A stretch of DNA of 64,000 nucleotides from 1-14-0-10-45-29 sp041650255 (GCA_041650255.1 JBAZLL010000002.1:62001-126000); one strand, 5' to 3'; positions 16,633-24,970 are shown, counted from the stretch's first letter. The notes: generated from the sequence alone by a model not told the origin. Made by a program: numbers and translations.

Positions 16633-17217
16633 ATGAAAAAATACGAACTTCCAAAACTTGATTATGATTATGGTGCGCTTGAGCCGGTTATCTCTGCAAA
16701 AATAATGGAGCTTCATCATGCCAAGCACCATGCGGGGTATGTAAAGGGGGCAAACGATGCGCTTGAAACATTGGAGAAACTGCGTTCCAATCAGACAAAT
16801 GGCTCGGTCGGGGACGTATTAAGAAAACTTTCATTTAATCTCAACGGGCATTTAATGCATTCTCTTTTCTGGAAGAACATGCGCCCGCCAAAAGAAAACA
16901 ATATGCCAAAAGGAAAAATTGCGGATGCATTAAAACGCGATTTCGGCTCATTTGAGGCATTTGCAAAACAGTTTTCCGAGACCGCAGTAAGCGTTGAGGG
17001 TTCCGGTTGGGCGGCGTTGGTAAAAGACGAGGAGAAAAACTTGTTTTTAGTGCAAATAGAAAAGCACAATTTGATGCATCTGTCCGGTTTTAAGCCGCTT
17101 TTGGTGCTTGATGTATGGGAGCACGCTTACTATCTTGATTATCAGAATAAGCGCGCGGACTTCGTGCAAAACTGGTGGAAATTGGTGAATTGGGAATATG
17201 TGAACTCCCAATTTTAA
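16633..17217 (+). CDS. sod: Superoxide dismutase (Fe/Mn family)
   Basis: Converts superoxide to oxygen and hydrogen peroxide. The metal ligands are visible: the first His in LHHAKHHAGY (residues 28-37), a second in NGHLMHSLFW, and Asp/His in DVWEHAYYLDY, with the GSGWAALV segment between. The 194-residue length is normal. The start is ATG 16633 with GGGTGATT 5 nt upstream and TATAAAAGTTTTAAA at about 16592-16606. The last 128 bp overlap, in antisense, the end of the next gene on the minus strand. Confidence 0.95.
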   Translation: MKKYELPKLDYDYGALEPVISAKIMELHHAKHHAGYVKGANDALETLEKLRSNQTNGSVGDVLRKLSFNLNGHLMHSLFWKNMRPPKENNMPKGKIADALKRDFGSFEAFAKQFSETAVSVEGSGWAALVKDEEKNLFLVQIEKHNLMHLSGFKPLLVLDVWEHAYYLDYQNKRADFVQNWWKLVNWEYVNSQF

Positions 17218-17968
17218 TTTCCATTTTTATTTCCTCTTTTTGAGGCATAATTTTGTTCATGTAATTATCTTCGTACAATGCTTTTGCAACCGGCATTTTG
17301 ATTGCCGTGAATGAAACATCTGCTTTTTGTAATGTTTTTGCTTTGGTTGCCCCATAATAATTTTCAATCGGCAATTTGTCAACTATTTTGGAAATGGCTT
17401 TTATGCCCGTTTTTATCCAAGCCGCTGTCTTCGCATATTTGGGCATACTAACCTGTGCTTTTTGAAAGTGCGAATATTCCTGCCCTATTATTTTTCCAAC
17501 CGCTTTTTCCATTGGGGTAAAAGCGGTTTTTGCAACTTCTTGTTTTATTTTGTAGTCTGTTTGAATAACAGTTATTCCCAAGCCCTTTTCCCTGAACTGG
17601 CTCATGTTATATCTAGGTATTTCCCGTTGAATAACATTTGCAATTGTATTCTTCGCATAATTATCCGATACTGCTCTTCGAATAAGCGACTCGATGTCGT
17701 TTGGCCAGTAATTTTGCTTTTGGAAGGCGTATGAATAAACTCTTTCCTTTGCCTTTTGCTCAAAAAGAGGTGGGAATTTTGAAATCGCGCTAATGCCTAC
17801 AAAGCTCGATGTGCTTCTGTGCCTTGAAACGCGGCGGGATTTTGAACTCCATAAGCTGGGCAAATATGCTGAGCGCATGCCTGCCTTATGATGCCCCTTC
17901 GCGCCAATCTTTCTGATATTTTGGCCAGAAAACGAAGGATGTGATTCCAAACTATATTCTGATGCCAT
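17090..17968 (-). CDS. Hypothetical protein, antisense overlap with sod
   Basis: Unrecognised 292-residue protein with no membrane segment or familiar motif. It is basic and Ser/Arg-rich near the N-terminus (SKSRRVSRHRSTSS), and the C-terminal 40 residues look disordered. It is considered real because AAAGGTGGAA, an excellent ribosome-binding site, lies about 10 nt before ATG 17968, and no other frame covers 17218-17968. The stop codon lies inside sod, so the two genes converge with a 128-bp overlap. The tail encoded in the overlap is proline/serine-rich, as expected from a frame constrained by the sod sequence. Confidence 0.7.
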   Translation of the reverse strand: MASEYSLESHPSFSGQNIRKIGAKGHHKAGMRSAYLPSLWSSKSRRVSRHRSTSSFVGISAISKFPPLFEQKAKERVYSYAFQKQNYWPNDIESLIRRAVSDNYAKNTIANVIQREIPRYNMSQFREKGLGITVIQTDYKIKQEVAKTAFTPMEKAVGKIIGQEYSHFQKAQVSMPKYAKTAAWIKTGIKAISKIVDKLPIENYYGATKAKTLQKADVSFTAIKMPVAKALYEDNYMNKIMPQKEEIKMEIKIGSSHIPNSPISTSFARSPRAYSDNQDSKRAPIHQAPKAA

Positions 17969-18016
17969 TTTTGTAGTTCCACCTTTAGGCTTTGTTTACT
18001 ATTTCAGACTAATCCG

Positions 18017-19276
18017 TCATCGTTTATAAACATCTCGATTTTGCCACGTCAAACAGCGAAGATTTTGTACACGCGCTTCAATCATATGCAAATTTTGTGC
18101 GGCGTAGGTTGCCGATTCGGCTTTTGCATAAGCAATCTGTACTCCGTTTTTCATAAGATTGGAGATAACATATTTCTCCGCCGCTATGCCTATATCCTCT
18201 GGTGGGAAAACTCCGAATTTCTTTATTTTTGTAAAAGTGGTCGCATAAACAGATGCCGCCAATCCGGTGGCATAAGAAATATGGTTTGCGCCGCAAAATG
18301 CTTTTGGAATTTTTGTCAAAGAAGGATAAACAACGAGCGCCTCAAGCGAAGACTCGCGCTTGCCCCGCAAACCGTCAATTTTTATTGCAGAAATAAAATT
18401 TCCTTCCCTTACCTCTTTTTTCCCAATCATTTTTGCAAGCTCTTTTGGGGTCGGAATCTTGCCCGCGTTCTTAATCGCGTATTCGTATTTGTCCATTTTT
18501 GTTTTTTGAATTCCTTCATAAAGTTTCAGGGCAGATTCAATCTCCCGCCCGCCTGCTTTCACATCAATATTTTTTGCATGTACGAAATATGGCAAAGTGG
18601 CAACTTCATCCCCGTAAATTGAATACACTCTGGTTTTTCCAAAGGGCATGCCAAAATCATAAGTTTCCTCTTTCTCAAATGGCTCTCTGAATGCAAATTT
18701 ATTCTGCTCAAAAACAAGCGGAGGGGAAGTTATCTCATCCACAATTACTTTTGGAGACCATGTAAGCACCGGCTTTTTTGAGTCAATGTCTTCTATGTGC
18801 CTGATTTTGATGCTTTCAATCTTGTCATATTCGCGTGCCATCTTTCTTGCAATCGTATTTGTAATTCCCGGAGACACGCCCGTGTTGATTATCGCCTTTA
18901 ATTTCGCCCTCTTAAATTCAGAATAAAATTCCAACTGTTCAACTGTTTTGAAATCCTTTAAGCGTGAGCACATGTCTTGGTAATTTGCGCCTATTTCAAG
19001 CGCGGCCTGCATTATATTTTTGTTGAAATCCGGCAATGAGGCATTGATTATCAAAGATGAGCCCTTTGCAAATTCTGCTATTTGCGAGACATTTTTTGCA
19101 TCAACTTCCCTAAATGTGATTTTCGGGGCCTGCAAATCAACAAACTCTTTGGCAGTTTCAATGTTTCTCGCGCATATTCTTATTTGCTTGATATCTTTGT
19201 TTTTTGCCAAAAATCTTGATATTATTGATGCCGTTGCTCCGGCTCCAATTATCGTTATTATTTGCGCTTTGCGCAT
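18017..19276 (-). CDS. Saccharopine dehydrogenase-like NAD(P)-binding protein
   Basis: The N-terminus is a Rossmann fold (IITIIGAGATASIISRFL, with the GxGxxG variant GAGATA) followed by DAKNVSQIAEFAKGSSLIINAS and NTGVSPGITNTIAR. This layout belongs to the saccharopine dehydrogenase/homospermidine synthase-like family. Proteins of this type catalyse NAD(P)-dependent reactions on amino-acid adducts; the substrate is not decidable. The 419 residues include a central catalytic domain (about 125-330). The start is ATG 19276. There is no lysine-pathway gene nearby. Confidence 0.78.
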   Translation of the reverse strand: MRKAQIITIIGAGATASIISRFLAKNKDIKQIRICARNIETAKEFVDLQAPKITFREVDAKNVSQIAEFAKGSSLIINASLPDFNKNIMQAALEIGANYQDMCSRLKDFKTVEQLEFYSEFKRAKLKAIINTGVSPGITNTIARKMAREYDKIESIKIRHIEDIDSKKPVLTWSPKVIVDEITSPPLVFEQNKFAFREPFEKEETYDFGMPFGKTRVYSIYGDEVATLPYFVHAKNIDVKAGGREIESALKLYEGIQKTKMDKYEYAIKNAGKIPTPKELAKMIGKKEVREGNFISAIKIDGLRGKRESSLEALVVYPSLTKIPKAFCGANHISYATGLAASVYATTFTKIKKFGVFPPEDIGIAAEKYVISNLMKNGVQIAYAKAESATYAAQNLHMIEARVQNLRCLTWQNRDVYKR

Positions 19277-19544
19277 ACCTATACCGTCCGCTAAGGGTTT
19301 GTAAACTAAATATTGTATTTTTTTCAGGATTTCTGAGCCCGAGTCTTCTCGGGTTTATTCCCTTAGTATCTTCTCTCTTTGATGCAAACTGCTTATAAAT
19401 CGTTGCAAGGCTATTTTCCATTATCCTCGTTTATAAATACCGTTCTTAGCGATTTTGTGTTATTAGCTAAAAGGTTGTTTAATAAATCAGAAATAATAAA
19501 TTGTATTCCTATGCCCCCAATCAAGGGCATTAGCATTTTCTAAC
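19277..19544. other. Non-coding region upstream of the tRNA-Thr locus
   Basis: No credible gene here. A TATA-like TTTATAAATAC (19432-19442) on the plus strand could drive transcription towards the tRNA-Thr fragment at 19545. A small hairpin, ATGCCC/GGGCAT (about 19511-19530), lies between them. The short inverted pair CCCGAG/CTCGGG (19337-19355) may be a further hairpin. Confidence 0.4.
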
Positions 19545-19557
19545 GCCCCTGTAGCTC
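19545..19557 (+). pseudogene. Truncated copy of the tRNA-Thr 5' end
   Basis: GCCCCTGTAGCTC, the acceptor 5' strand plus first D-stem strand of the intact tRNA-Thr 90 bp downstream, preceded by the same AAC. Identity with the real gene ends at the D-loop, where an oligopyrimidine hairpin begins. It has no 3' part and cannot give a tRNA by itself. Confidence 0.8.
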
Positions 19558-19559
19558 CC

Positions 19560-19590
19560 CCTTTTTCTTTCTTAGAAAGAAAGAAAAAGG
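19560..19590. repeat. Oligopyrimidine hairpin element beside tRNA-Thr
   Basis: A perfect 14-bp inverted repeat (19560-19573 with 19577-19590) with a three-base loop. The outer 11 bp, CCTTTTTCTTT paired with AAAGAAAAAGG, are identical to the hairpin at 25211-25235 beside tRNA-Arg. It follows the truncated tRNA 5' copy almost directly. Confidence 0.85.
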
Positions 19591-19634
19591 TAGGTTTCCA
19601 AAAAGAAAGAATACTAATGAAACTATATTCCAAC

Positions 19635-19706
19635 GCCCCTGTAGCTCAGCGGTAGAGTGCTTGTTTCGTAAACAAGATGTCGCGGGTTCAAATCCCGTCG
19701 GGGGCT
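19635..19706 (+). tRNA. tRNA-Thr (CGT)
   Basis: Uninterrupted 72-nt tRNA: acceptor GCCCCTG/CGGGGGC, D stem GCTC/GAGT, anticodon stem CTTGT/ACAAG, loop TTCGTAA with anticodon CGT (decodes ACG), and T arm GCGGG-TTCAAAT-CCCGT. Discriminator U is common for archaeal tRNA-Thr. CCA is not encoded. The gene ends 5 bp before the stop codon of the converging phosphatase gene. Confidence 0.95.
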
Positions 19707-19711
19707 TAAAC

Positions 19712-20293
19712 CTAAAGCACAAATTTGACCCATTCGCAATTTCTAAGTCTGTATGCCCACAGCTTCGGCGGTTCTATTTTTGCAACCTCATTAATCATTG
19801 CAATTGCAAGTATGCCATGCGCAAACGCGGCAACTTTTTTTCCCGCATATTTTTTTCCAATCACCGCAAGGGCTTTTTTCGCCCTTTTTGTAATTTGCGC
19901 CCAGTTTTCCCCGCCCGGCACCTTTTTTAGAAAATGCGATTTTTGCCCGTTTTCATAATCAAAAAAATAAGATGGAAATTCACTTCTGAGCTTCAGGGCG
20001 CTATGCCCCGTCCAGTCTCCCAAATCGTGCTCTGCCAGCAAATCCAAATACTCAATTTTCATATTATACTTCTTGGCAAGATAATATGCAGTTCTGCGCG
20101 CCCGCTTCATGGGGGAAGATACAATTACGTCAGGTTTTTCATTCCAAGAAGCCGCAAGCGCTTTTGCATCCTTCACACCTTTGGAAGTAAGACCGACATC
20201 GCGCCGACGTCCATTAAGTATATGAGACCGGTTTCCGCCTGCGCGTGCATGACGAATTATGAAAACTTCAGCCATTGTTTTCTTTTGCATCAT
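19712..20293 (-). CDS. Histidine phosphatase superfamily protein
   Basis: Phosphoglycerate-mutase-like phosphatase. The phosphohistidine motif appears as IIRHARAGGNRS (family RHG, here RHA), with SSPMKRARRTA and the second catalytic histidine in AFAHG. The substrate is not predictable; it may dephosphorylate small metabolites. ATG 20293 is 23-26 nt after a minus-strand TATA-like TTTAAATAG (20312-20320), pointing to a leaderless transcript; ATG 20275 is an alternative that fits family N-termini. It ends just short of tRNA-Thr. Confidence 0.83.
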   Translation of the reverse strand: MMQKKTMAEVFIIRHARAGGNRSHILNGRRRDVGLTSKGVKDAKALAASWNEKPDVIVSSPMKRARRTAYYLAKKYNMKIEYLDLLAEHDLGDWTGHSALKLRSEFPSYFFDYENGQKSHFLKKVPGGENWAQITKRAKKALAVIGKKYAGKKVAAFAHGILAIAMINEVAKIEPPKLWAYRLRNCEWVKFVL

Positions 20294-20408
20294 TCTGACT
20301 TGCCCCAATACCTATTTAAAGATAATTTGCCCAATCAAATTCAACAACCGCTTAGAATTCTTCAGATTTTTAAGAGGATTAAATTCATTATTTGAGAGGT
20401 TTTGCTTT

Positions 20409-22601
20409 ATGGTCAGAAAGGAATACGTTGTGGACGAAGTACAAAAAATGATGAGCAATCTAAAAAATGTGCGAAATGTCGCCATTTGCGCTCACGTTGA
20501 CCACGGTAAAACCACACTAACCGATTCATTGGTCGCAAGAGCAGGTCTCATTTCAAAGGAAACTGCCGGCGAACAGCGAATGATGGACTTTGACGAGCAA
20601 GAACAGGCAAGAGGAATTACAATCAAATCCGCAAATATTTCATTGGCTTTCCATCTTAACGGCGATGATTATCTAATTAACCTCATTGACACTCCCGGGC
20701 ACGTTGACTTCGGAGGCCATGTAACGAGGGCAATGCGAGCAGTTGACGGAGTCATTCTCGTGGTAGATTCGGTGGAGGGAGTAATGCCTCAGACCGAAAC
20801 CGTTCTTAGGCAGGCTCTAAAGGAAAAGGCAAAGCCGTGTGTATTCATAAATAAAGTTGACCGCTTGATAAACGAGCTAAAACTTACCGACGTGCAAATG
20901 CAGGAACGCCTCGTAAAAATTATCACACATATCAACAAGCTCATTTTACAATATGCGCCTTCAGAGCACCGTGAAGACTGGATTATAGATGTAAAGAAAG
21001 GAAATATCGCATTCGGCTCGGCATTTCAGAAATGGGCAATGTCTATTTCCGCAATGAAGAGATTCAACATCAAATTCTCGGACATAATTTCAATGTGCCA
21101 AAATGGCCAAACAAAAGAGCTCGTGGAAAAGGCACCACTTGACGACGTGCTTTTGGACATGATGGTAACTCATCATCCATCTCCGGACTTCGCGCAAAAA
21201 TATCGTATCCCGACCATTTGGAGAGGCGACTTGGAATCCGAAACAGGAAAATCGCTAATGACATGCGACCCGGAAGCAAAAACAGTCGGAGTTTGCATCG
21301 GCGTAGTAAACGACCCGCACGCAGGAGAGGTTGCAATTGTGCGTCTTTTCGCAGGCAGGGTAAGAAAAAGCGACATGCTTTATCTCGCATCAAAATTCAA
21401 AGAGGAAAAAGTCCAGCAAGTGGCAATTTACATGGGTCCGGATCGAGTAATGGTGGACAATGTTATTGCAGGAAATATCGTCGGCATAGTCGGTCTTCGT
21501 GATGTATATGTAGGAGAAACTATCTCAAACGGGCAGGTAGAGCCTTTTGAACAAATCAAGCATTACTCTGAGCCAGTCGTTACAAAATCAATTGAGGCAA
21601 AAGACTCAAAGGATTTGGCAAAACTGATTCTTGTATTGCGTTCGCTCACAAAAGAGGACCCAACACTTCGAGTTGAGCTCAATCAGGAAACTGGTGAGCA
21701 TCTAATATCTGGTATGGGAGAGCTTCACTTGGAAATCATTGAGTATAAAATCACGAAGGAGAAAGGGGTTGCAATTACAACTTCCCCGCCTATCGTGGTT
21801 TACCATGAGATACTCACCGGAAAAGTGGACAGGCCTGTTGAAGGAAAATCTCCAAACAAGCATACCAAACTAAAATTCTTGGTCGAGCCGTTGGAAAAGG
21901 CAGTTTACGACGCAATTATTTCTGGAGATATTCCGGATGGTAGGCCAAAAGGCAAAGCGGTGACTGAAAAACTCATTGAGCTTGGAATGCCGCGCGACCA
22001 GGCAAAAGCGTTAATTACAATCCACAACAAAAACATTCTAATTAACGACACACGAGGAATTCAGTATCTCAACGAAATTATGGAGCTTGTGGTACAAGGA
22101 TTTGAAGAGGCAATGGACAAGGGTCCGTTGGCAAAAGAAAAGGTCGTTGGCACAAAAGTAAGCATAGTTGACGCCGTAATCCACGAAGACCCGGTACACA
22201 GAGGTCCTGCGCAGATTATTCCTGCGACAAAGAGACCAATATATGCCGCTCTTTTGATTGCCGGTTTGACTCTGCAAGAGCCAAAGCAGAAAGTGACAAT
22301 TCTCGTGCCGCAGGAATTCATGAGCAACGTAATCACACTTGTTCAGGGAAGAAGAGGGCAGGTGCTTGACATACAGCAGGAAGGCGAACAGGCAACCGTG
22401 ATTGCAAAAATCGCAGTGTCCGAGCTTTTCGGCTTTGTGGATGCATTGCGCTCTGCGACACAGGGAAGGGCAATTCCATATCAGGAATACGAGGGATACG
22501 ACAACCTTCCGCGCGAAATGCTGCTAAAAACCGTACAGGCAATTCGCAAGCGAAAGGGAGACAAGCCCGAACCGCCGACTCCAAACGACTTTTTGGATTA
22601 A
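20409..22601 (+). CDS. fusA: Translation elongation factor aEF-2
   Basis: The ribosomal translocase GTPase, 730 residues. G1 is AHVDHGKTTL, then RGITIKS, DTPGHVDFGGHV and NKVDRLINEL. Domain IV ends with IHEDPVHRGPAQIIPA, where the histidine of VHRGP corresponds to the diphthamide position. The open frame extends 150 nt upstream, but the family N-terminus and the GAGAGGT ribosome-binding site (20392-20398) fix the start at ATG 20409. It is followed by a long T-rich terminator. Confidence 0.97.
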   Translation: MVRKEYVVDEVQKMMSNLKNVRNVAICAHVDHGKTTLTDSLVARAGLISKETAGEQRMMDFDEQEQARGITIKSANISLAFHLNGDDYLINLIDTPGHVDFGGHVTRAMRAVDGVILVVDSVEGVMPQTETVLRQALKEKAKPCVFINKVDRLINELKLTDVQMQERLVKIITHINKLILQYAPSEHREDWIIDVKKGNIAFGSAFQKWAMSISAMKRFNIKFSDIISMCQNGQTKELVEKAPLDDVLLDMMVTHHPSPDFAQKYRIPTIWRGDLESETGKSLMTCDPEAKTVGVCIGVVNDPHAGEVAIVRLFAGRVRKSDMLYLASKFKEEKVQQVAIYMGPDRVMVDNVIAGNIVGIVGLRDVYVGETISNGQVEPFEQIKHYSEPVVTKSIEAKDSKDLAKLILVLRSLTKEDPTLRVELNQETGEHLISGMGELHLEIIEYKITKEKGVAITTSPPIVVYHEILTGKVDRPVEGKSPNKHTKLKFLVEPLEKAVYDAIISGDIPDGRPKGKAVTEKLIELGMPRDQAKALITIHNKNILINDTRGIQYLNEIMELVVQGFEEAMDKGPLAKEKVVGTKVSIVDAVIHEDPVHRGPAQIIPATKRPIYAALLIAGLTLQEPKQKVTILVPQEFMSNVITLVQGRRGQVLDIQQEGEQATVIAKIAVSELFGFVDALRSATQGRAIPYQEYEGYDNLPREMLLKTVQAIRKRKGDKPEPPTPNDFLD

Positions 22602-22652
22602 GCCAAAAGTTTTTTCTTTTTCTTTTTATTTTCTACTTTTTTATATTCGAAA
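22602..22652 (+). terminator. T-rich terminator after aEF-2
   Basis: GTTTTTTCTTTTTCTTTTTA and further T-runs directly downstream of the aEF-2 stop codon, without a hairpin. This is the typical archaeal U-tract type of transcription terminator. Confidence 0.6.
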
Positions 22653-22702
22653 AATCTTTGTACAGCGTTAACTATTTATAATTTGCCAGTCTGACTCCTG
22701 CG

Positions 22703-22930
22703 ATGTTCTTTCTTTTATTCGTGCAAAAGTCGGAGTTTTTACGGGTTCGTACAAACAATTGCAATCCCAAATTCATAGTTTTTGGGCTGCCTTTCTCTAA
22801 AACAAACGTTCTCGTAAAATGTGGTTCGAGTAACAAATGCCCGTTCCAAGAGCAACATCCATTTAAGCCCAGCAAATTTACATGTTCAAAATCAAAAGAT
22901 CTAATCGTGGACGATATTCGCAAACTCTGA
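22703..22930 (+). CDS. Possible small hypothetical protein
   Basis: A weak candidate: 75 codons from ATG 22703 with TTTATAAT about 27 nt upstream, the spacing seen for leaderless genes here. The product has four cysteines, two of them in CGSSNKC, and is otherwise unrecognisable. A minus-strand frame over the same DNA has only a TTG start. Without comparative data either or neither could be real. Confidence 0.3.
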   Translation: MFFLLFVQKSEFLRVRTNNCNPKFIVFGLPFSKTNVLVKCGSSNKCPFQEQHPFKPSKFTCSKSKDLIVDDIRKL

Positions 22931-23003
22931 TTTTATCATTTTGGCAACATTTTGGCAAATATTTAAATAAAGTTAATCACATATAACTTTTGGAGGTGCT
23001 TGA

Positions 23004-23045
23004 ATGGATAAGAAAGGAAAGAAAGGCGGCTGTGGATGTTGCTAA
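23004..23045 (+). CDS. 13-residue Cys-rich micro-ORF
   Basis: ATG 23004 to TAA 23045 encodes MDKKGKKGGCGCC. Although tiny, it has the best translation signals in its neighbourhood: TTGGAGGTG, a near-perfect ribosome-binding site, lies about 8 nt before the ATG. ATTTAAATA at 22961-22969 provides a TATA box about 40 nt upstream. The basic N-terminal half and GGCGCC tail suggest metal or thiol chemistry if it is a stable peptide; alternatively it is a leader peptide sensing Cys or Gly supply. Not recognised as any known family. Confidence 0.6.
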   Translation: MDKKGKKGGCGCC

Positions 23046-23061
23046 ATAACTCCATCGCTAA

Positions 23062-23127
23062 GCCAAAATATTCGGGCTTTTGGCGCTTTATTTTGACCCC
23101 ACATACACCAAAATAAAGTTGCCAAAA
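23062..23127 (+). promoter_or_regulatory. Alternative hairpins downstream of the micro-ORF
   Basis: TTTTGGC (23078-23084) can pair either with the upstream GCCAAAA (23062-23068) or with the downstream GCCAAAA (23121-23127). In the second case the stem continues with a perfect 10-bp CTTTATTTTG/CAAAATAAAG pair (23086-23095 with 23109-23118), giving about 17 bp. The two folds are mutually exclusive. The region separates the micro-ORF from the next gene. Confidence 0.55.
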
Positions 23128-23180
23128 CCCAAAATTCTCACTCGCAACTGTTTTTATTCTTTCAAGTGCCATCTTCTGAT

Positions 23181-23465
23181 ATGGTTGATAAAAAAAAGCC
23201 CAGTTATACACTTGAGCCTTACAAGCATTATGAAGACATGATGCTCCCAAAGTACAAAATAACCATGACTACTTCGGCTGAAAAAGTCATCAGCCAGGAA
23301 GAGGCAAAAATGCTTGTGAACATGCTTTCCCACGAATTTAGCGAGCGACCTCATCTAAACTCATTTCATTTTGAAAAAGTGGGCTTGTGGGTGCTAAAAG
23401 ACAAAAACCATCTTACAATTATTACTGAAGAAGATAAGAAATCATTTGAAGCAAAAAAGAATTAG
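23181..23465 (+). CDS. Hypothetical protein
   Basis: A 94-residue soluble protein that I do not recognise. It begins MVDKKKPSYTLEPYKHYEDM, has a helical middle (SQEEAKMLVNMLSHEF) and ends in a beta-prone stretch (LNSFHFEKVGLWVLKDKNHLTII). The frame opens at a GTG (23166), but ATG 23181 sits about 26 nt after GTTTTTATTC, matching the leaderless pattern. It converges with the PP-loop gene (8 bp between stops). Confidence 0.6.
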   Translation: MVDKKKPSYTLEPYKHYEDMMLPKYKITMTTSAEKVISQEEAKMLVNMLSHEFSERPHLNSFHFEKVGLWVLKDKNHLTIITEEDKKSFEAKKN

Positions 23466-23473
23466 GTCGTCTT

Positions 23474-24301
23474 TTATTCATATACAAACGGAGGTCGCGC
23501 ATCCCAAATTTCAATCTCTTTTTTCTTTGCCATCTCAAGAAATATTCTGTGTATATTGCTACCGTATTGCATTGCTTTTTTCTGTCGCTCAACCGCAATT
23601 TTTGGCACGCAAAGCAATTTTGCAATTTCGCGTAAAAGGGGTTTTTTCATCTCTATCTTTCCAATCCTTTTTTTTGCCGGAATCAAAAAAACGGCTTCAA
23701 TGAGCTCCTTATCCATAAACGGAGTTTGCACTTTTAATCCGACAAAATCCGCGACCGCGCCTGCCCGTTTTATATCCCTTTTTGGCAGGCTGGAAATTTC
23801 CTCACGCAAAAGTTTGTCCAAATCCACTCCATTTGCAAATGCATCATAATATTTGTGATAGCCGACAAAAAGCTCTTCGGCGCCGGAGCCAAAAAGAACT
23901 TGTTTATCTCCAAGTGAATGTGCTTTTTTACAAACCTCATAAATCGCGCACATAAGCTCAATGTCTGTCAAGGTTCCGGGCATCAGCTCCCACATTTTTT
24001 TATAATCCTTCAAAAGAGCCGCCTTATCCACAAGTATGATATGCAACTTTATTTGTGTCTCTTTTGTTTCATTTTGTACTTGCAGTTCTTTTGCCGCCGC
24101 TTTGGCAGCCTCAACATCCGGGCTTCCTTCAAGTCCGACTGTAATCAAATCCACGTCGCATTTTTGCATCGCGATTTTTGCAATTGTGGTGGAATCCAAC
24201 CCGCCTGAAAAAGCAATCGCGATTTTTTTCTCATTCTGCAAATTTTTCAAAACAGAATTTTGCAAAATCGGAGCAAGTTTTTTCGCATCGGAAATATTCA
24301 T
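23474..24301 (-). CDS. PP-loop ATPase, asparagine synthase C-terminal domain family
   Basis: A 275-residue N-type ATP pyrophosphatase. AFSGGLDSTTIAK (about 29-41) is the PP-loop, LFGSGAEELFVGYHKYYD matches the asparagine synthase synthetase site, and ERQKKAMQYGS is the late family motif. The glutaminase domain of full asparagine synthetases is absent, so it may use free ammonia or an unknown substrate. It overlaps the end of the DUF2085 gene by 4 bp, showing translational coupling. Confidence 0.82.
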   Translation of the reverse strand: MNISDAKKLAPILQNSVLKNLQNEKKIAIAFSGGLDSTTIAKIAMQKCDVDLITVGLEGSPDVEAAKAAAKELQVQNETKETQIKLHIILVDKAALLKDYKKMWELMPGTLTDIELMCAIYEVCKKAHSLGDKQVLFGSGAEELFVGYHKYYDAFANGVDLDKLLREEISSLPKRDIKRAGAVADFVGLKVQTPFMDKELIEAVFLIPAKKRIGKIEMKKPLLREIAKLLCVPKIAVERQKKAMQYGSNIHRIFLEMAKKKEIEIWDARPPFVYE

Positions 24302-24939
24302 TTTTTCATCCTGCCAAAAATGCTTTCAATTACCGGATTAATCAGCTGGTTTAACATCGGAATAATGTAAAACGACATAACTATTCCAATAATCCCTCCG
24401 GTCAGCAGGCGCATGGTGTTCGTGCTTTCCCAAAAGCCCAAGAATTGCCCGCTCCCGTCAATCGCAATCGGTACCATCGCAAGCACAAGCCATATCGGGT
24501 GCGGCCAATTTTGTTCATTCGCTTTTTTTACGAGCGGATAAATAATCCCGCCGATTAGCATTGACAAATATATTCCAAAGTCTCGGGCGCATACCGGAAA
24601 TTTATATCCAATATCCGAAGCAGTGCATTTTGCAGAACCAGCCCCCACTCCGTCGTTCAGGCATGATTTTGAAAAAATAATCTCTGTTTTTTGCCCTGTG
24701 TTCGCTCCGTCGCAATCTCTAACCAAAAATCCTGCCTCATAATAGCACAATGACCTTGTATCAAGCTGGTGGCATGTAAAGCTCCATGCAAAATAAGCCG
24801 AAGAAGCAAGATTTTCCTGTTCATTTGCCACAAGCAGTGGGGGCATGAAAATAAGTGCATTTATCGCAAGCATGCAAATTAGGTAAATAATCCAGCCATA
24901 CGGAATTTTTGTTCCATATATTTTCCGTCCAGTTTCCAT
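24298..24939 (-). CDS. DUF2085 family membrane protein
   Basis: About 213 residues with four to five hydrophobic helices. The family motif CHQLDTRSLCYY and the downstream CARDFGIYLSMLIGG, then IAIDGSGQFLGFWESTNTMRLLTG, match DUF2085, whose conserved Cys/His residues (CHQ, CAR) suggest metal binding. The function is unknown. A loop of about 40 residues between the CHQ and CAR motifs contains two or three further cysteines. The start is ATG 24939 (a GTG at 24948 is possible). It begins only 31 bp after tRNA-Arg on the same strand and may be read from the tRNA promoter. Confidence 0.83.
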   Translation of the reverse strand: METGRKIYGTKIPYGWIIYLICMLAINALIFMPPLLVANEQENLASSAYFAWSFTCHQLDTRSLCYYEAGFLVRDCDGANTGQKTEIIFSKSCLNDGVGAGSAKCTASDIGYKFPVCARDFGIYLSMLIGGIIYPLVKKANEQNWPHPIWLVLAMVPIAIDGSGQFLGFWESTNTMRLLTGGIIGIVMSFYIIPMLNQLINPVIESIFGRMKK

Positions 24940-24970
24940 AAATCGCACTGTTATTTCTTTTTTTTTGGAA

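Noticed and set aside
19545..19706. Split (trans-spliced) tRNA half gene
   Set aside because: The 5' fragment ends in the D-loop rather than the anticodon loop, an intact tRNA-Thr lies 90 bp away, and the hairpin is self-complementary rather than complementary to a 3'-half leader.
22672..22923. Minus-strand 83-codon frame
   Set aside because: TTG start, no ribosome-binding site, overlaps a plus-strand candidate with an ATG and a well-placed TATA box.
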